64,000 bases of DNA, from assembly GCA_032717465.1 (NCBI GenBank), contig CM064655.1, forward strand, positions 14,360,652 to 14,424,651. Reading direction: 5' to 3'. The stretch comes from Coenobita brevimanus. Lineage: Eukaryota; Arthropoda; Malacostraca; Decapoda; Coenobitidae. Below are positions 35,786 through 44,831 of this stretch, in pieces (the first letter of the stretch is position 1; the number at the start of each line of letters is the position of its first letter). A program made the position numbers and the translations under genes. The notes below the pieces were generated by a model, which was given only the letters and a program-made list of their open reading frames with translations, had not been told where the DNA came from and made no database searches.

Positions 35786-36316
35786 GTAAAAGTCCAATTC
35801 TTCGGCATCCAATTCCCCGGCAAATCTGACATTTCGGCAGTTTTGAGAAATAGTCCCATTTATGAAAATCTCTGATCGTTCGGCAGATTTTCCGATTTTT
35901 TTCGTCAGTCTTGAAATTCTCCATGAGGACCCTCTACTGCTGGGGACTTCTTCCAGCAGTAGCAGAGTCCAATCAACCCCTTCTATTGTACATATGTAAT
36001 TAAGGAACCTACTATAAGTTTAGGTAAGTGCATGTGAACTTGTAGGCCTACTGTGCCATTACATTTATATACAGTATGTTCACTAATTTCTTTATTTTTC
36101 ATATTCATGTATAGTATTGTATTCATTACAGTATTGTACAGTATCAAACAGTATACAGTACTCTCTCCAAGCACATTTGTAATGATACGAGTGGTGATGA
36201 TAGTGTTCACCGAAACATATAAGGTATTCAGTGGGTAGGGTTTTTGATAATTAGGCAATTTTGATTTTTCAGCACTAGCCTGGTCCCATAGATGCCGAAA
36301 AATAGGACTTCTACTG
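35784..36316. mobile_element. pogo/Tigger-like MITE, 533 bp
   Basis: TIRs of 25 bp with 22 matches: left CAGTAAAAGTCCAATTCTTC, right (reverse complement) CAGTAGAAGTCCTATTTTTC, both followed by GGCATC. Flanked by TA (35782-35783, 36317-36318). Flanks join to AACCAAG-TA-GTAAGGGATGCC, identical to uninterrupted LINE-C copy 1 at 15525-15545. No coding capacity. Confidence 0.92.
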
Positions 36317-36318
36317 TA

Positions 36319-38417
36319 GTAAGGGATGCCTTCTATAGCAAGATGAGGAGAGTGGTGGCTGGACACGGAGCTGTAGACAGAGGCGTTAATGAACAGTACA
36401 GAGCCCTCAAGAAAAATCTCTTGAGAGTTACTGATGTAACATGCGGCTGGACAAGAGGACCACCAAGACATAAAGTAAATTGGGGGTGGGATGAGGGTGT
36501 AAAAACTGCAGTCAAGGAGAAAAGAAGGCTTTTCCAGGAATGGAAGAAGGGTGGTAGCATGGAGGAATACTTGACTGCCAAGCGTAGGGCTAGAAGAGAG
36601 GTATACAGGGAGAAGTCTGAGTCACAAAGACTTTTACTTGATAACCTAAATCATGGGGAAAGGAAAAATATGATATTTAAGGTGGCAAATCAGATGAAGA
36701 GGGATAATCAGGATATAATAGGTAAGCAGTGTATGAAGAATGATGAAGGAAGGGTAGTGGTGAACAGTGAGGATATTAAAGAGGCATGGAGAGAGCATTA
36801 TAGCCGGTTGTTGAATGAGGAGTTTGACTGGGACAGGGAAGGTTTGGAGCCAGCAGATCCAGTGTTTGGCCTTTGGCCTTTGATTGATGATGCTACTGTA
36901 AGTGAGGCAATGGGCAGGATGAAGGTGGGGAAGGCAGCAGGTGTGTTTGGTTGACTGCCGAAATGTTGAAGGCCCCAGGAGATATAGGGGTGAGTTATGT
37001 CACTGACCTGAGAAATATGATTATTCAGTATATGAGTGTGTTGTCTCAGATGATTGGCTGAAGAGTGTAATTGTTAATGTGTATAAAGGGAAGGGTGATG
37101 CCCTGGAAAGAGAAAATTATAGAGGTATAAAGCTTTCAGATCAGATAATGAAGGTAATGGAGAGAGTTCTAGAAGGTATGATTAGAGAAAGAGTGAATAC
37201 TGATGAGATGCAGTTTGGGTTTATGCATGGTAGGGGGACCACTGATGCCATATTCATTGTTCAACAGCTTCAGGAAAAATATATTGGTAGGAGAAGGAAT
37301 CTGTATTTTGTTTTTGTTGATTTGGAAAAGGCCTTTGACAGAGTCCCTAGAGAGGTGGTGAAGTGGGCAATGAGAAAGCTTGGCTTGGAGGAGTGGCTGG
37401 TTAGGGTAGTTATGGCTATGTATGTCGGTGCTTGCACTCAGGTAAGAGTGAATAGAGATTTGAGTGATGAGTTTTCCGTGAATGTTGGTGTGCATCAGGG
37501 GTCAGTTTTGAGTCCCATGTTGTTTATCATGGTACTTGAAGCCCTCTCAAGTGACTTTAAAAACGGGCTTAAGGGTAAATACAGATGAAACAAAAGTGAT
37601 GATATCTAGGGTTGGTGGCGGTACTGTCAAAGACGAGGGAGAGTGGCCATGTGCAGTTTGCCACAAGGGCGTGGGAGGTAATTCCATCTTGTGCGGTGTT
37701 TGTGATAAATGGGTGCACAAGAGATGTAGTGGTATCAGAGGCAGACTGCAACATAATGCTGATTTTATGTGTATGGCGTGTCGGGGATAGCAGGTGGATA
37801 TTGTCAGGTGTGAAAGGATTGAACTTGCTGGTGAATCTCTTGAGTGTGTGGAAGAGTTTTTTTATTTGGGAGACATGTTGTGTGCTGGAGATGGGGCTGG
37901 AGCTAGCTCTGTGGCTAAGGTGAGAAGTGGTTGGAAAAAGTTCAGGGAGCTCTTGCCTCTCCTGACATTGAGAGGACTCTGCCTACGTGCTAAGGGGTAT
38001 GCAGCATGTGTTAGGAGTGTAAAGCTGTACGGTAGTGAGATCTGGGCAGTAAGAAGGAGGATATTCGCTGGCTCAGATGTACAGAAATGACAATGATTAG
38101 GTGGATGTGTAGTGCATCCCTGCGTGCAAGGTCTGGGGGGGCTGGGGTTTACGATGGAAGAGTTGAGAGGTAGGATGGGACTGGAGTGTATTGGTGTTGT
38201 GATGAGGAGAGGTAGACTGAGATGGTTTGGACATGTGGAGAGGATGGGGGATGATAATTGGGTAAGGAAGGTGAGAAGTGTTAATACTGGGGGTGGGGTT
38301 ATGAGGGGTAGACCGAGAAAGACATGGGACGGGGTCATTAAGTGTGACCTCAGGCTTAAGGGACTGAACAGGGAGGCTACACTGGATCGTGCAGCATGGA
38401 GAGCCGCCATTAGGTGA
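36319..38417 (+). pseudogene. LINE-C linker, RT, PHD finger and C-terminus (copy 2)
   Basis: Pieces: 36319-36954 (DAFYSKMRRVVAGHGAVDRG to VGKAAG), 37079-37588 (NYRGIKLSDQIMKVMERVLE, FVFVDLEKAFDRVP, VHQGSVLSPMLFIMV), 37612-37790 and 37794-38417 (LRWFGHVERM, GRPRKTWDGVIKCDLR). The PHD finger is complete at 37646-37787: CAVC, CGVC, then a His four residues on, HKRC and CMAC. The stretch with the catalytic YADD is deleted, so no active RT could be made. Frame changes near 36950, 37560, 37790 and 38070. Confidence 0.82.
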
Positions 38418-38475
38418 CCAAGGCCGACGCATGGAAGCATGTTGGAGCCTTTAAAAAGGGAACGAGACGATATGC

Positions 38476-39681
38476 ACATCCTCAGTGCACCTCTTCATAT
38501 CCTTGAGCTGCTGCACCCATAATTCAGATCTCCACCCGAAAACTACTTTTTTATTAACTCCCAGACCATCAATCACATGTACTAAATCATCCCAGAATCT
38601 GTTCTTTTCTTCCTCATCCAAGCCAACCTGTGTAGCATATGCTAATATTACTATGACCAGGAGCTTTTCAAATAACACTTTCAGTGCTATAATCCTTCCA
38701 TTCACCATCACTACTTTCTATCACACTCCACCTACTTTTCTCAACAACTATACCCACAACACCATATCCTTCCACAACTCCCTTCTAAAATAACTTTTAT
38801 CTTCCATCCTTCATAAGAATCATCCTTGCTGACTCTCCCCTATACCTAAATTCCTGTAAGGTGCAAACGTCAAACTGCCTCCTGCTCAAGGCTTCCACCA
38901 CCTCCCCCCCCATACCCTTCAAGCCACCCACATTCCAAGATGACCCTCTGAACTCCATGAGTGAACTGATCTTCTCATGCTTGCTTTTTACAGAGCTTGG
39001 TTTCAAAGTTATGTCAGTAAGTTAAGCGAGGAGATGGACCACAGCCCCCACACCCCTCCTTCCACACCCACCAGCCATGGCCAGTAGCTGTGGCAGTGGC
39101 CTCAGCACACCCTGCCAAGACAGCTACAGGGACACCCTTCAAGCACACTTCGTCACTAACTGCCCCACCATTAGACACTCAATGATGGGCAGCCTCCTCG
39201 GGCGCTACTCCCAGGTTCAGTCCCCTCTCTACTGAATGGAAGTGCGAGCCTGGGAACCGCAATGTCCTGTACCCTCTGGCAAAGATCCGAGTCCCATCCC
39301 ATCCCGGCCCCAAAACCTCACTGATGGAGCCCGTGTCATGCCTCCCCTCAAGTCCCCCACTAGGTAGTGGGGACAAAGTTTTTTTGGCCGGATACCCTTG
39401 CTAGCATCAACCCCTGTGACACAGTAGGGTACAGTGTGTGGTATGTCCAGTGTGTGTAGTGTAGTGCACAAGACAATCAGAGAAAGATGTTGGGAGAGTA
39501 TGCTGGCCTACTCTCTGTGTCCAAGACACACCAGAAAAGGGTCAGCAAAGGGGATGATCAGTTCAGGCCTGAAGGCTTCCATTGGAAAGCAGGAGTTCCA
39601 GCTCTCCTTAACACCAGCTTTTCCAGCTTCCTTGGGAGTACTACCCTGACTGGCTGGTGCAACAGCCTACACCCTTCTAAA
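38476..39681 (-). mobile_element. 5' piece of the old LINE-C copy C'
   Basis: 5' UTR (39681-39007, matching 44413-43740) and the start of the endonuclease (39006-38797, SSWNVGGLKGMGGEVVEAL; 38711-38476, VILAYATQVGLDEEEKNRFW). It continues at 34238 beyond LINE-C copy 2. Confidence 0.8.
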
Positions 39682-40379
39682 TTAACAACAAAAAGGGGAC
39701 AACACATAAGAAACAGATTGGTGCTCCTAGAAGGGAAATACTAGGAGAAGAAATGAGAGAGAAAGGAAAGTAAATGGATGGCCCATGGGGACGAGTGTTA
39801 TTTTTCTGACACCCAAAAAGGGCAACACATAGCCAGGAAGCCAGCCCCGCAAATTTTGGAAAAAGTGGCCCTGAAAGATGAACTTGTTTATCTTATATAT
39901 TTGTAATGTGTAACATTCCAGAAGCATGGGAAAGTAGGATATTATTAAAAATCTCATTGCAAAATACATAAAATGAAGCATAGCTTAGAAGTGACTCTGT
40001 GTCAAAAGCATTCAAGAAAGAAACACATTATCTGCAAAACAGTAGTGCCATGACCTCATAGTATTAATTTTGCAGCTTGAATGCACTAAATACCCCTTCA
40101 TTAAACCTGCTGCAATGTGGTATTTCTGTAAATCAAATATATTTTCAAATTTTACTGAAACAATACATACGGAAATATGAGATTTACTGAAAATATACAT
40201 GTTTCTGACTATTGTGTCTAAAATAACTACCTGGAACATTGTATCACTTCTTTCTTCAAAAAATGTCAAACTACTGATGTTCTTTGAACAGAGAAATACA
40301 TTAGTACTTATATCTGTGGCAACACAGGCTCATAAAATGAATCAACTGACTACTGTCTCAGACCCAGAACTTTGCTAAC
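39682..40379. other. No gene seen; AT-rich
   Basis: AT-rich unique-looking sequence between the old LINE-C and SINE-1. Short ORFs on the minus strand show no family features. Confidence 0.4.
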
Positions 40380-40616
40380 TTTTTTTTTTTTTTTTTAATG
40401 TGTCTGACTCTGGGCATAAGCTTCACAGCCTGCTTCCAAGGTCCCGTAGTCCTCCTTCATACTATACATCTCTACATGTCGCCACTTCAGCGCTAACACC
40501 CATCGTCCATACTGAATACTTGCTAGGGCTGTCTCATACAGGACTGGTGTAATGGTGTTGGCAGGGGTATTTTTAAGACATGTCGGCGGGTCTTCTGGTA
40601 GAGCAGTGAAGTCTGT

Positions 40617-43600
40617 TTTTCGTTTTCGTTTTTAAAGGCTCCAACATGCTTGCATGTGTCGGCCTTGGTCACCTAATGGCGGCTCTCCACGCTGCATGAT
40701 CCATTGCAGCCTCCCTGTTCAGTCCCTTAACCCTAAGGTCACACTTAATGACCTCGTCCCATGTCTTTCTCGGTCTACCCCTCATAACCCCACCCCCAAT
40801 ATTAACACTTCTCACCTTCCTCACCCAACTATCATCCCCCATCCTCTCCACATGTCCAAACCACCTCAATCTACCTCTCCTCATCACAACACCAATACAC
40901 TCCAGTCCCATCCTACTTCTCAACTCTTCCATTGTAAACCCAGCCCCTCCAGGCCTTGGACGCAGGGACGCACTGCACATCCACCTAATCATTGTCATTT
41001 CTGTATGTCTGAGCCGGCGAATGTCTTCCTCCTTCACTGCCCAGGTCTCACTGCCATACAGCATTACACTCCTAACACACGCTGCATACAAAGACCCCTT
41101 AGCACGTAGGGAGAGCCCCCTCAATGTCAGGAGAGGCAAGAGCTCCCTGAACTTCTTCCAACCACTTCTCACCCTAGCCACAGAGCTAGCTCCAGCCCCA
41201 CCTCCAGCACACAACATGTCTCCTAAATAACAAAACTCTTCCACACACTCAAGAGATTCACCAGCAAGTTCAATTCTTTCACGTCTGACGATCTCCACCT
41301 GCTCACCCCGGCACGCTGTACACATAAAATCAGCATTATCTCGCAGTCTACCTCTGATACCACTACATCTCTTATGCACCCATTTATCACACACACCGCA
41401 CAAGATGGAATTACTTCTCACGCCCTTTTGGCAAACTGCACATGGCCACTCTCCCTCGTCTTTGACAGTACCGCCACCAACCCTAGATATCATCACTTTT
41501 GTTTTATCTGCATTTACCCTTAAACCCTTTTGCCCCATACCATCTCTCCACTTCCTAAACCTTTCCTCCGCCTCCCTTTCATTCTCTGCAATCAACACCA
41601 AATCATCAGCATACAACAACTCCCACGGGAATCCGTTTCTAAAGTCACGTGAAAGGGCTTCAAGTACCATGATAAACAACATGGGACTCAAGACTGACCC
41701 CTGATGCACACCAACATTCACGGAAAACTCATCACTCAAATCTCCATTCACTCTCACCTGGGTGTGAGCACCCACATACATGGCCATAACCACCCTAACC
41801 AGCCACTCCTCCAAACCAAGCTTTCTCATTGCCCACTTCACCACCTCTCTAGGGACTCTGTCAAAGGCCTTTTCCAAATCAACAAAAACAAAATAAAGAT
41901 CCCTTCTCCTACCAATATATTTTTCCTGAAGCTGTCGAACAATGAATATGGCATCAGTGGTCCCCCTACCTGGCATAAACCCAAACTGCATCTCATCAAT
42001 ATTCACTCTTTCTCTAATCATACCTTCTAAAACTCTCTCCATTACCTTCATTATCTGATCTAAAAGCTTTATACCTCTATAATTCCCTCTTTCCAGGGCA
42101 TCACCCTTCCCTTTATACACATTTACAATTACACTCTTCAGCCAATCATCTGGGACAACACACTCATAAATAATCCTATTTATCAGGTCAATGACTAAAC
42201 TCACCCCTATATCGCCTGAGGCCTTCAACATTTCGGCAGTCAACCCAGACACACCTGCTGCCTTCCCCACCCTCATACTGCCTATTGCCTCACTCACAGT
42301 AGCAGTATCAATCAAAGGCCAAGGGCCAGACACTGGATCTGCTGGCTCCAAACCTTCCCTGTCCCAGTCAAACTCCTCATTCAACAACCGGTTATAATGC
42401 TCTCTCCATGCATCTTTAATATCCTCACTGTTCACCACTACCCTTCCTTCATCATTCTTCACACACTGCTCACCTATGATATCCCGATTATCCCTCTTCA
42501 CCTGACCTGCCACCCTAAATATATTTTTCCTTTCCCCATGATTTAGGTTATCAAGTAATTGTCTCTGTGACTCAGACTTTGCCCTGTATACCTCTCTCCT
42601 AGCCCTACGCTTGGCAGCCAAATATTCTTCTTTGCTACCACCCTTCTTCCATTCCCGGAAAAGCCTTCTTTTCTCCTTAATTGCAGCTTCTACACCCTCA
42701 TCCCACCACCAAGTTACTTTATGTCTTGGTGGTCCTCTTGTCCAGCCACATGTTACATCAGTAACTCTCAAGAAATTGTTCTTGAGGGCTCTGTACTGTT
42801 CATTAACGCCTCTGTCTACAGCTCCCTGTTCAGCCACCACTCTCCTCAACTCGCTATAGAAGGCATCCCTTACTACTTGGTTTTTCAGCTTCCATATTTT
42901 CCTCCTAGGTACATAAGTCCTCTTTTTCATCATTTGTTCTTTAAGCACCATATCACAAATCAATAGTTTGTGCTGCTGCACACACTCCTCACTTCCTATA
43001 ACTTTAACATCCCTCACTAACCTCCTATCGGCCCTCCTAACCAGAAAATAATCTATCTGACTGCTATTTCCCCCAGACTCATACGTAATTAACCTACTGT
43101 CTCTTTTCCTAAAATATGTGTTGCACACAATCATGTCCGTTGCCTCCCCAAACTCGAGTATCCTTTCCCCTTCTGCATTCCTTAGACCATATGCACATCC
43201 CCCATGCACTCCTTCATAACCTTGGGCTGCTTCACCTACATGACCATTTAAGTCCCCTCCCAAATCACTATCTCATCATCCCGCATACCACCCACTACAC
43301 GTATTAAATCATCCCAAAATCTATCTTTCTCTGATTCATCCAATCCTGCCTGTGGAGCATATGCTGATATAATCACAGCTATCTTTCTTCCCAACAGAAT
43401 TTTCACAACCAATATCCTATCGCTTACTCTCAAAACATTCATAACATATTCCACCCATTTCTCCGCAACCATCACACCAACACCTCCATATCCGTCTGTC
43501 CTCCCCTGCCAAAACAACTTATAGCAACAGTCCTTCCCAACAATTTTTCTGGCTGATCCACCCCTGTACCGGACTTCCTGCAAACACGCCACGTCCACCC

Positions 43601-44413
43601 ACCTCCTACTGAATGCCTCAACGACTTCCCCTGCTCTTCCCCTCAAACTTCCCACATTCCATGAACCCACCCTCATCCCCATGGGTGATTTACTGTCCTC
43701 AGGCTTGCTTTGAAACCTTTTTTGTTTTGTCATCTTCAGTATTAATAAATGGGGACAGACACAGCACAGGTCCCACTCACCGCACAATCCCAGGTCCAGG
43801 CAATGGATCTGGGACCCCTAGCCCACCAGCTTACCAGTGGCTGTGGTAGTGGCCTCGGGGCACCCTGCCAGGACAGCTGCAGGGGCACCCTCCAAGCGCG
43901 TCTTGGCACTGCAACTATCCCGCCATTATACACCCACTGATAGGGCAGCCTCCTGGGACGCTACTCCCAGGTTCGGGCCCCTCCCTATTGGGCGGAAGCG
44001 GCAGCCTGGGAACCGCAATGCCCTGTACCCTCTAGCACAGGCCCGAGCCCCATCTCGCCCTGGACCCATGATCTATGCCGGCGGAACCCCCGCCACGCCT
44101 CCCCCCAGAAGTCCGCCACTAGGTAGCGGGGGCAAAGTTTTCTGGCCGCATGCCCTTGCTGGCGCCAACCCCTGTAACGTAGTGGGATACGTTGTGTGAA
44201 ATGTAAAGTGCATGTGGTGTAGTGCATAGATAGTTAGAGGAAATGTTTGGGAGAGTATGCTGGTCTACTCTCCATGTTACTGTCACACTGAAAAGGTCAG
44301 CAAAGGGGGATGGTTAGATAGCTAGTGAAACAGGAGCTCCAGCTCTCCCTATCACCAGCATTCCCATTCCCCTCGGGAGTACTACCCTGTTCGGCCCGTG
44401 CTACGGCCTCCTC
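40617..44413 (-). mobile_element. LINE-C copy 3, full length and best preserved, 3.8 kb
   Basis: Minus-strand LINE inserted in SINE-1, with a short direct repeat CTGT at both sides (40613-40616, 44414-44417). The 5' UTR is about 740 bp, followed by an almost continuous coding region from 43675 (MRVGSWNVGSL) to 40669 and an (AAAACG)n-type tail. The only visible break is in the endonuclease near 43262, where this copy has one T fewer than copies 1 and 2 in GTGGTTTTGGGAGGGG. One ORF only; no separate ORF1 is seen. This is the youngest-looking LINE-C. Confidence 0.9.
40669..43263 (-). CDS. LINE-C EN-RT polyprotein with internal PHD finger
   Basis: 864-codon open frame holding the second half of the endonuclease (GGDLNGHVGEAAQGYEG, IDYFLVRRADRR), a linker rich in Arg/Lys, the RT (about residues 330-590: NYRGIKLLDQIMKVMERVLE, FVFVDLEKAFDRVP at about 455, HQGSVLSPMLF, LLYADDLVLIAE at about 550), a C4HC3 PHD-type finger at about 604-650 (CAVC-x10-CGVC-x4-H-x2-C-x14-CTAC), and a C-terminal part with LYGSETWAVKEEDIRR, RLRWFGHVERM (about 804) and GRPRKTWDEV. 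It would copy LINE RNA at nicked target DNA. The N-terminal endonuclease is encoded upstream (43787-43248) in another frame because of the single-base difference near 43262. The clade is not settled: EN-RT elements of RTE or I/Nimb type are candidates. Confidence 0.85.
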   Translation of the reverse strand: MGGDLNGHVGEAAQGYEGVHGGCAYGLRNAEGERILEFGEATDMIVCNTYFRKRDSRLITYESGGNSSQIDYFLVRRADRRLVRDVKVIGSEECVQQHKLLICDMVLKEQMMKKRTYVPRRKIWKLKNQVVRDAFYSELRRVVAEQGAVDRGVNEQYRALKNNFLRVTDVTCGWTRGPPRHKVTWWWDEGVEAAIKEKRRLFREWKKGGSKEEYLAAKRRARREVYRAKSESQRQLLDNLNHGERKNIFRVAGQVKRDNRDIIGEQCVKNDEGRVVVNSEDIKDAWREHYNRLLNEEFDWDREGLEPADPVSGPWPLIDTATVSEAIGSMRVGKAAGVSGLTAEMLKASGDIGVSLVIDLINRIIYECVVPDDWLKSVIVNVYKGKGDALERGNYRGIKLLDQIMKVMERVLEGMIRERVNIDEMQFGFMPGRGTTDAIFIVRQLQEKYIGRRRDLYFVFVDLEKAFDRVPREVVKWAMRKLGLEEWLVRVVMAMYVGAHTQVRVNGDLSDEFSVNVGVHQGSVLSPMLFIMVLEALSRDFRNGFPWELLYADDLVLIAENEREAEERFRKWRDGMGQKGLRVNADKTKVMISRVGGGTVKDEGEWPCAVCQKGVRSNSILCGVCDKWVHKRCSGIRGRLRDNADFMCTACRGEQVEIVRRERIELAGESLECVEEFCYLGDMLCAGGGAGASSVARVRSGWKKFRELLPLLTLRGLSLRAKGSLYAACVRSVMLYGSETWAVKEEDIRRLRHTEMTMIRWMCSASLRPRPGGAGFTMEELRSRMGLECIGVVMRRGRLRWFGHVERMGDDSWVRKVRSVNIGGGVMRGRPRKTWDEVIKCDLRVKGLNREAAMDHAAWRAAIR

Positions 44414-44520
44414 CTGTATTAAATTCAAATCCTTAAACTGTTCCCTGCCCCAGCAAGGATTTGAACCTGGGTCCGGTAGGACCGCAGGCCACCTCTCTAC
44501 CGACTGAGCTACCGCCTCCC

Positions 44521-44751
44521 CCGTATCTTTTAACTTGAACTGACATTACCATAGTCAGTGACTTTCTTTGTGATTATCATAACTAAAAACATAACTGAAT
44601 ATGAAAAACATAATGACATTATCTCAAATAACAGACACTCAAAAAATGATTCATCATATGACTATTGTCACAGACACAGAACTTTGTTATATGTATAACT
44701 TGAACTGACTTTACCAAACGGGTGAGTTTATTATGACATTGTTAGGGTATG

Positions 44752-44795
<44 letters not shown>

Positions 44796-44815
44796 GACAT
44801 CATCTCAAATCAACA
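44521..44815. other. No gene seen; 37-bp poly-A run
   Basis: AT-rich sequence ending in an A homopolymer at 44754-44790, immediately 3' (minus strand) of the DTD/Cys-rich pseudogene. Confidence 0.5.
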
Positions 44816-44831
44816 ACTCTTCATCTTCAGG

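Larger units (their letters stand above)
34239..38469 (+). mobile_element. LINE-C copy 2, full length, 4.2 kb
   Basis: Starts TGTAGCACGGGCTGAACAGG and ends at a short A-rich tail (CCTTTAAAAAGGGAACGAG). Flanked by ATATGC direct repeats (34233-34238 and 38470-38475); joining the flanks restores LINE-C C' (ACCATATGC-ACATCC, compare 43190). It has a 740-bp 5' UTR, then endonuclease (34979-35780), linker (36319-36954), RT (37079-37560), PHD finger and C-terminus (37612-38417). A 533-bp MITE interrupts it at 35784. A deletion after 37560 removes the YADD region: FKNG is followed directly by LRVNTDETKVM. Inactive. Confidence 0.88.
22680..39681 (-). mobile_element. Old LINE-C copy (C') split into collinear pieces across 17 kb
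   Basis: Pieces, in plus coordinates, align in order with the intact LINE-C copy 3 at 40617-44413: 39681-38476, 34238-33697, 31523-31424, 30935-30666, 30136-30003, 26674-26277 and 22741-about 22680. The intervening DNA consists of recognisable insertions: LINE-C copy 2, a hAT transposon, an R-SINE unit, a 529-bp MITE, LINE-D copy 2 and a 3.5-kb TIR element. Sequence order and orientation never break. A deletion of roughly 390 bp of LINE-C is seen inside the 30935-30666 piece. The coding parts recognisable are the endonuclease (38990-38470 and 34200-33990), linker and RT (26567-26355, with GYADDLVLTAKHGREAEER). Confidence 0.85.
40380..44520 (-). mobile_element. SINE-1 copy 2, split by LINE-C copy 3
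   Basis: Tail and body (poly-T 40380-40397, body to 40616) and tRNA-like head (44414-44520; box A GTAGCTCAGTCGGTAGAG, box B GGTTCAAATCC) are separated by LINE-C copy 3. The joined sequence matches the uninterrupted SINE-1 around 1500-1530 (GTAAAGCCTGATTTAATG). Confidence 0.82.

Noticed and set aside
37646..37787. Host PHD-finger gene
   Set aside because: The finger is inside LINE-C in all three long copies and is continuous with its RT ORF.
43262..43263. Programmed frameshift in LINE-C endonuclease
   Set aside because: Copies 1 and 2 have the extra T and read in one frame, so this is a copy-specific deletion or an error.
44430..44520. Functional tRNA gene (good box A and box B)
   Set aside because: The tRNA-like sequence continues into the SINE-1 body shared with 1276-1625 and is the head of a SINE.
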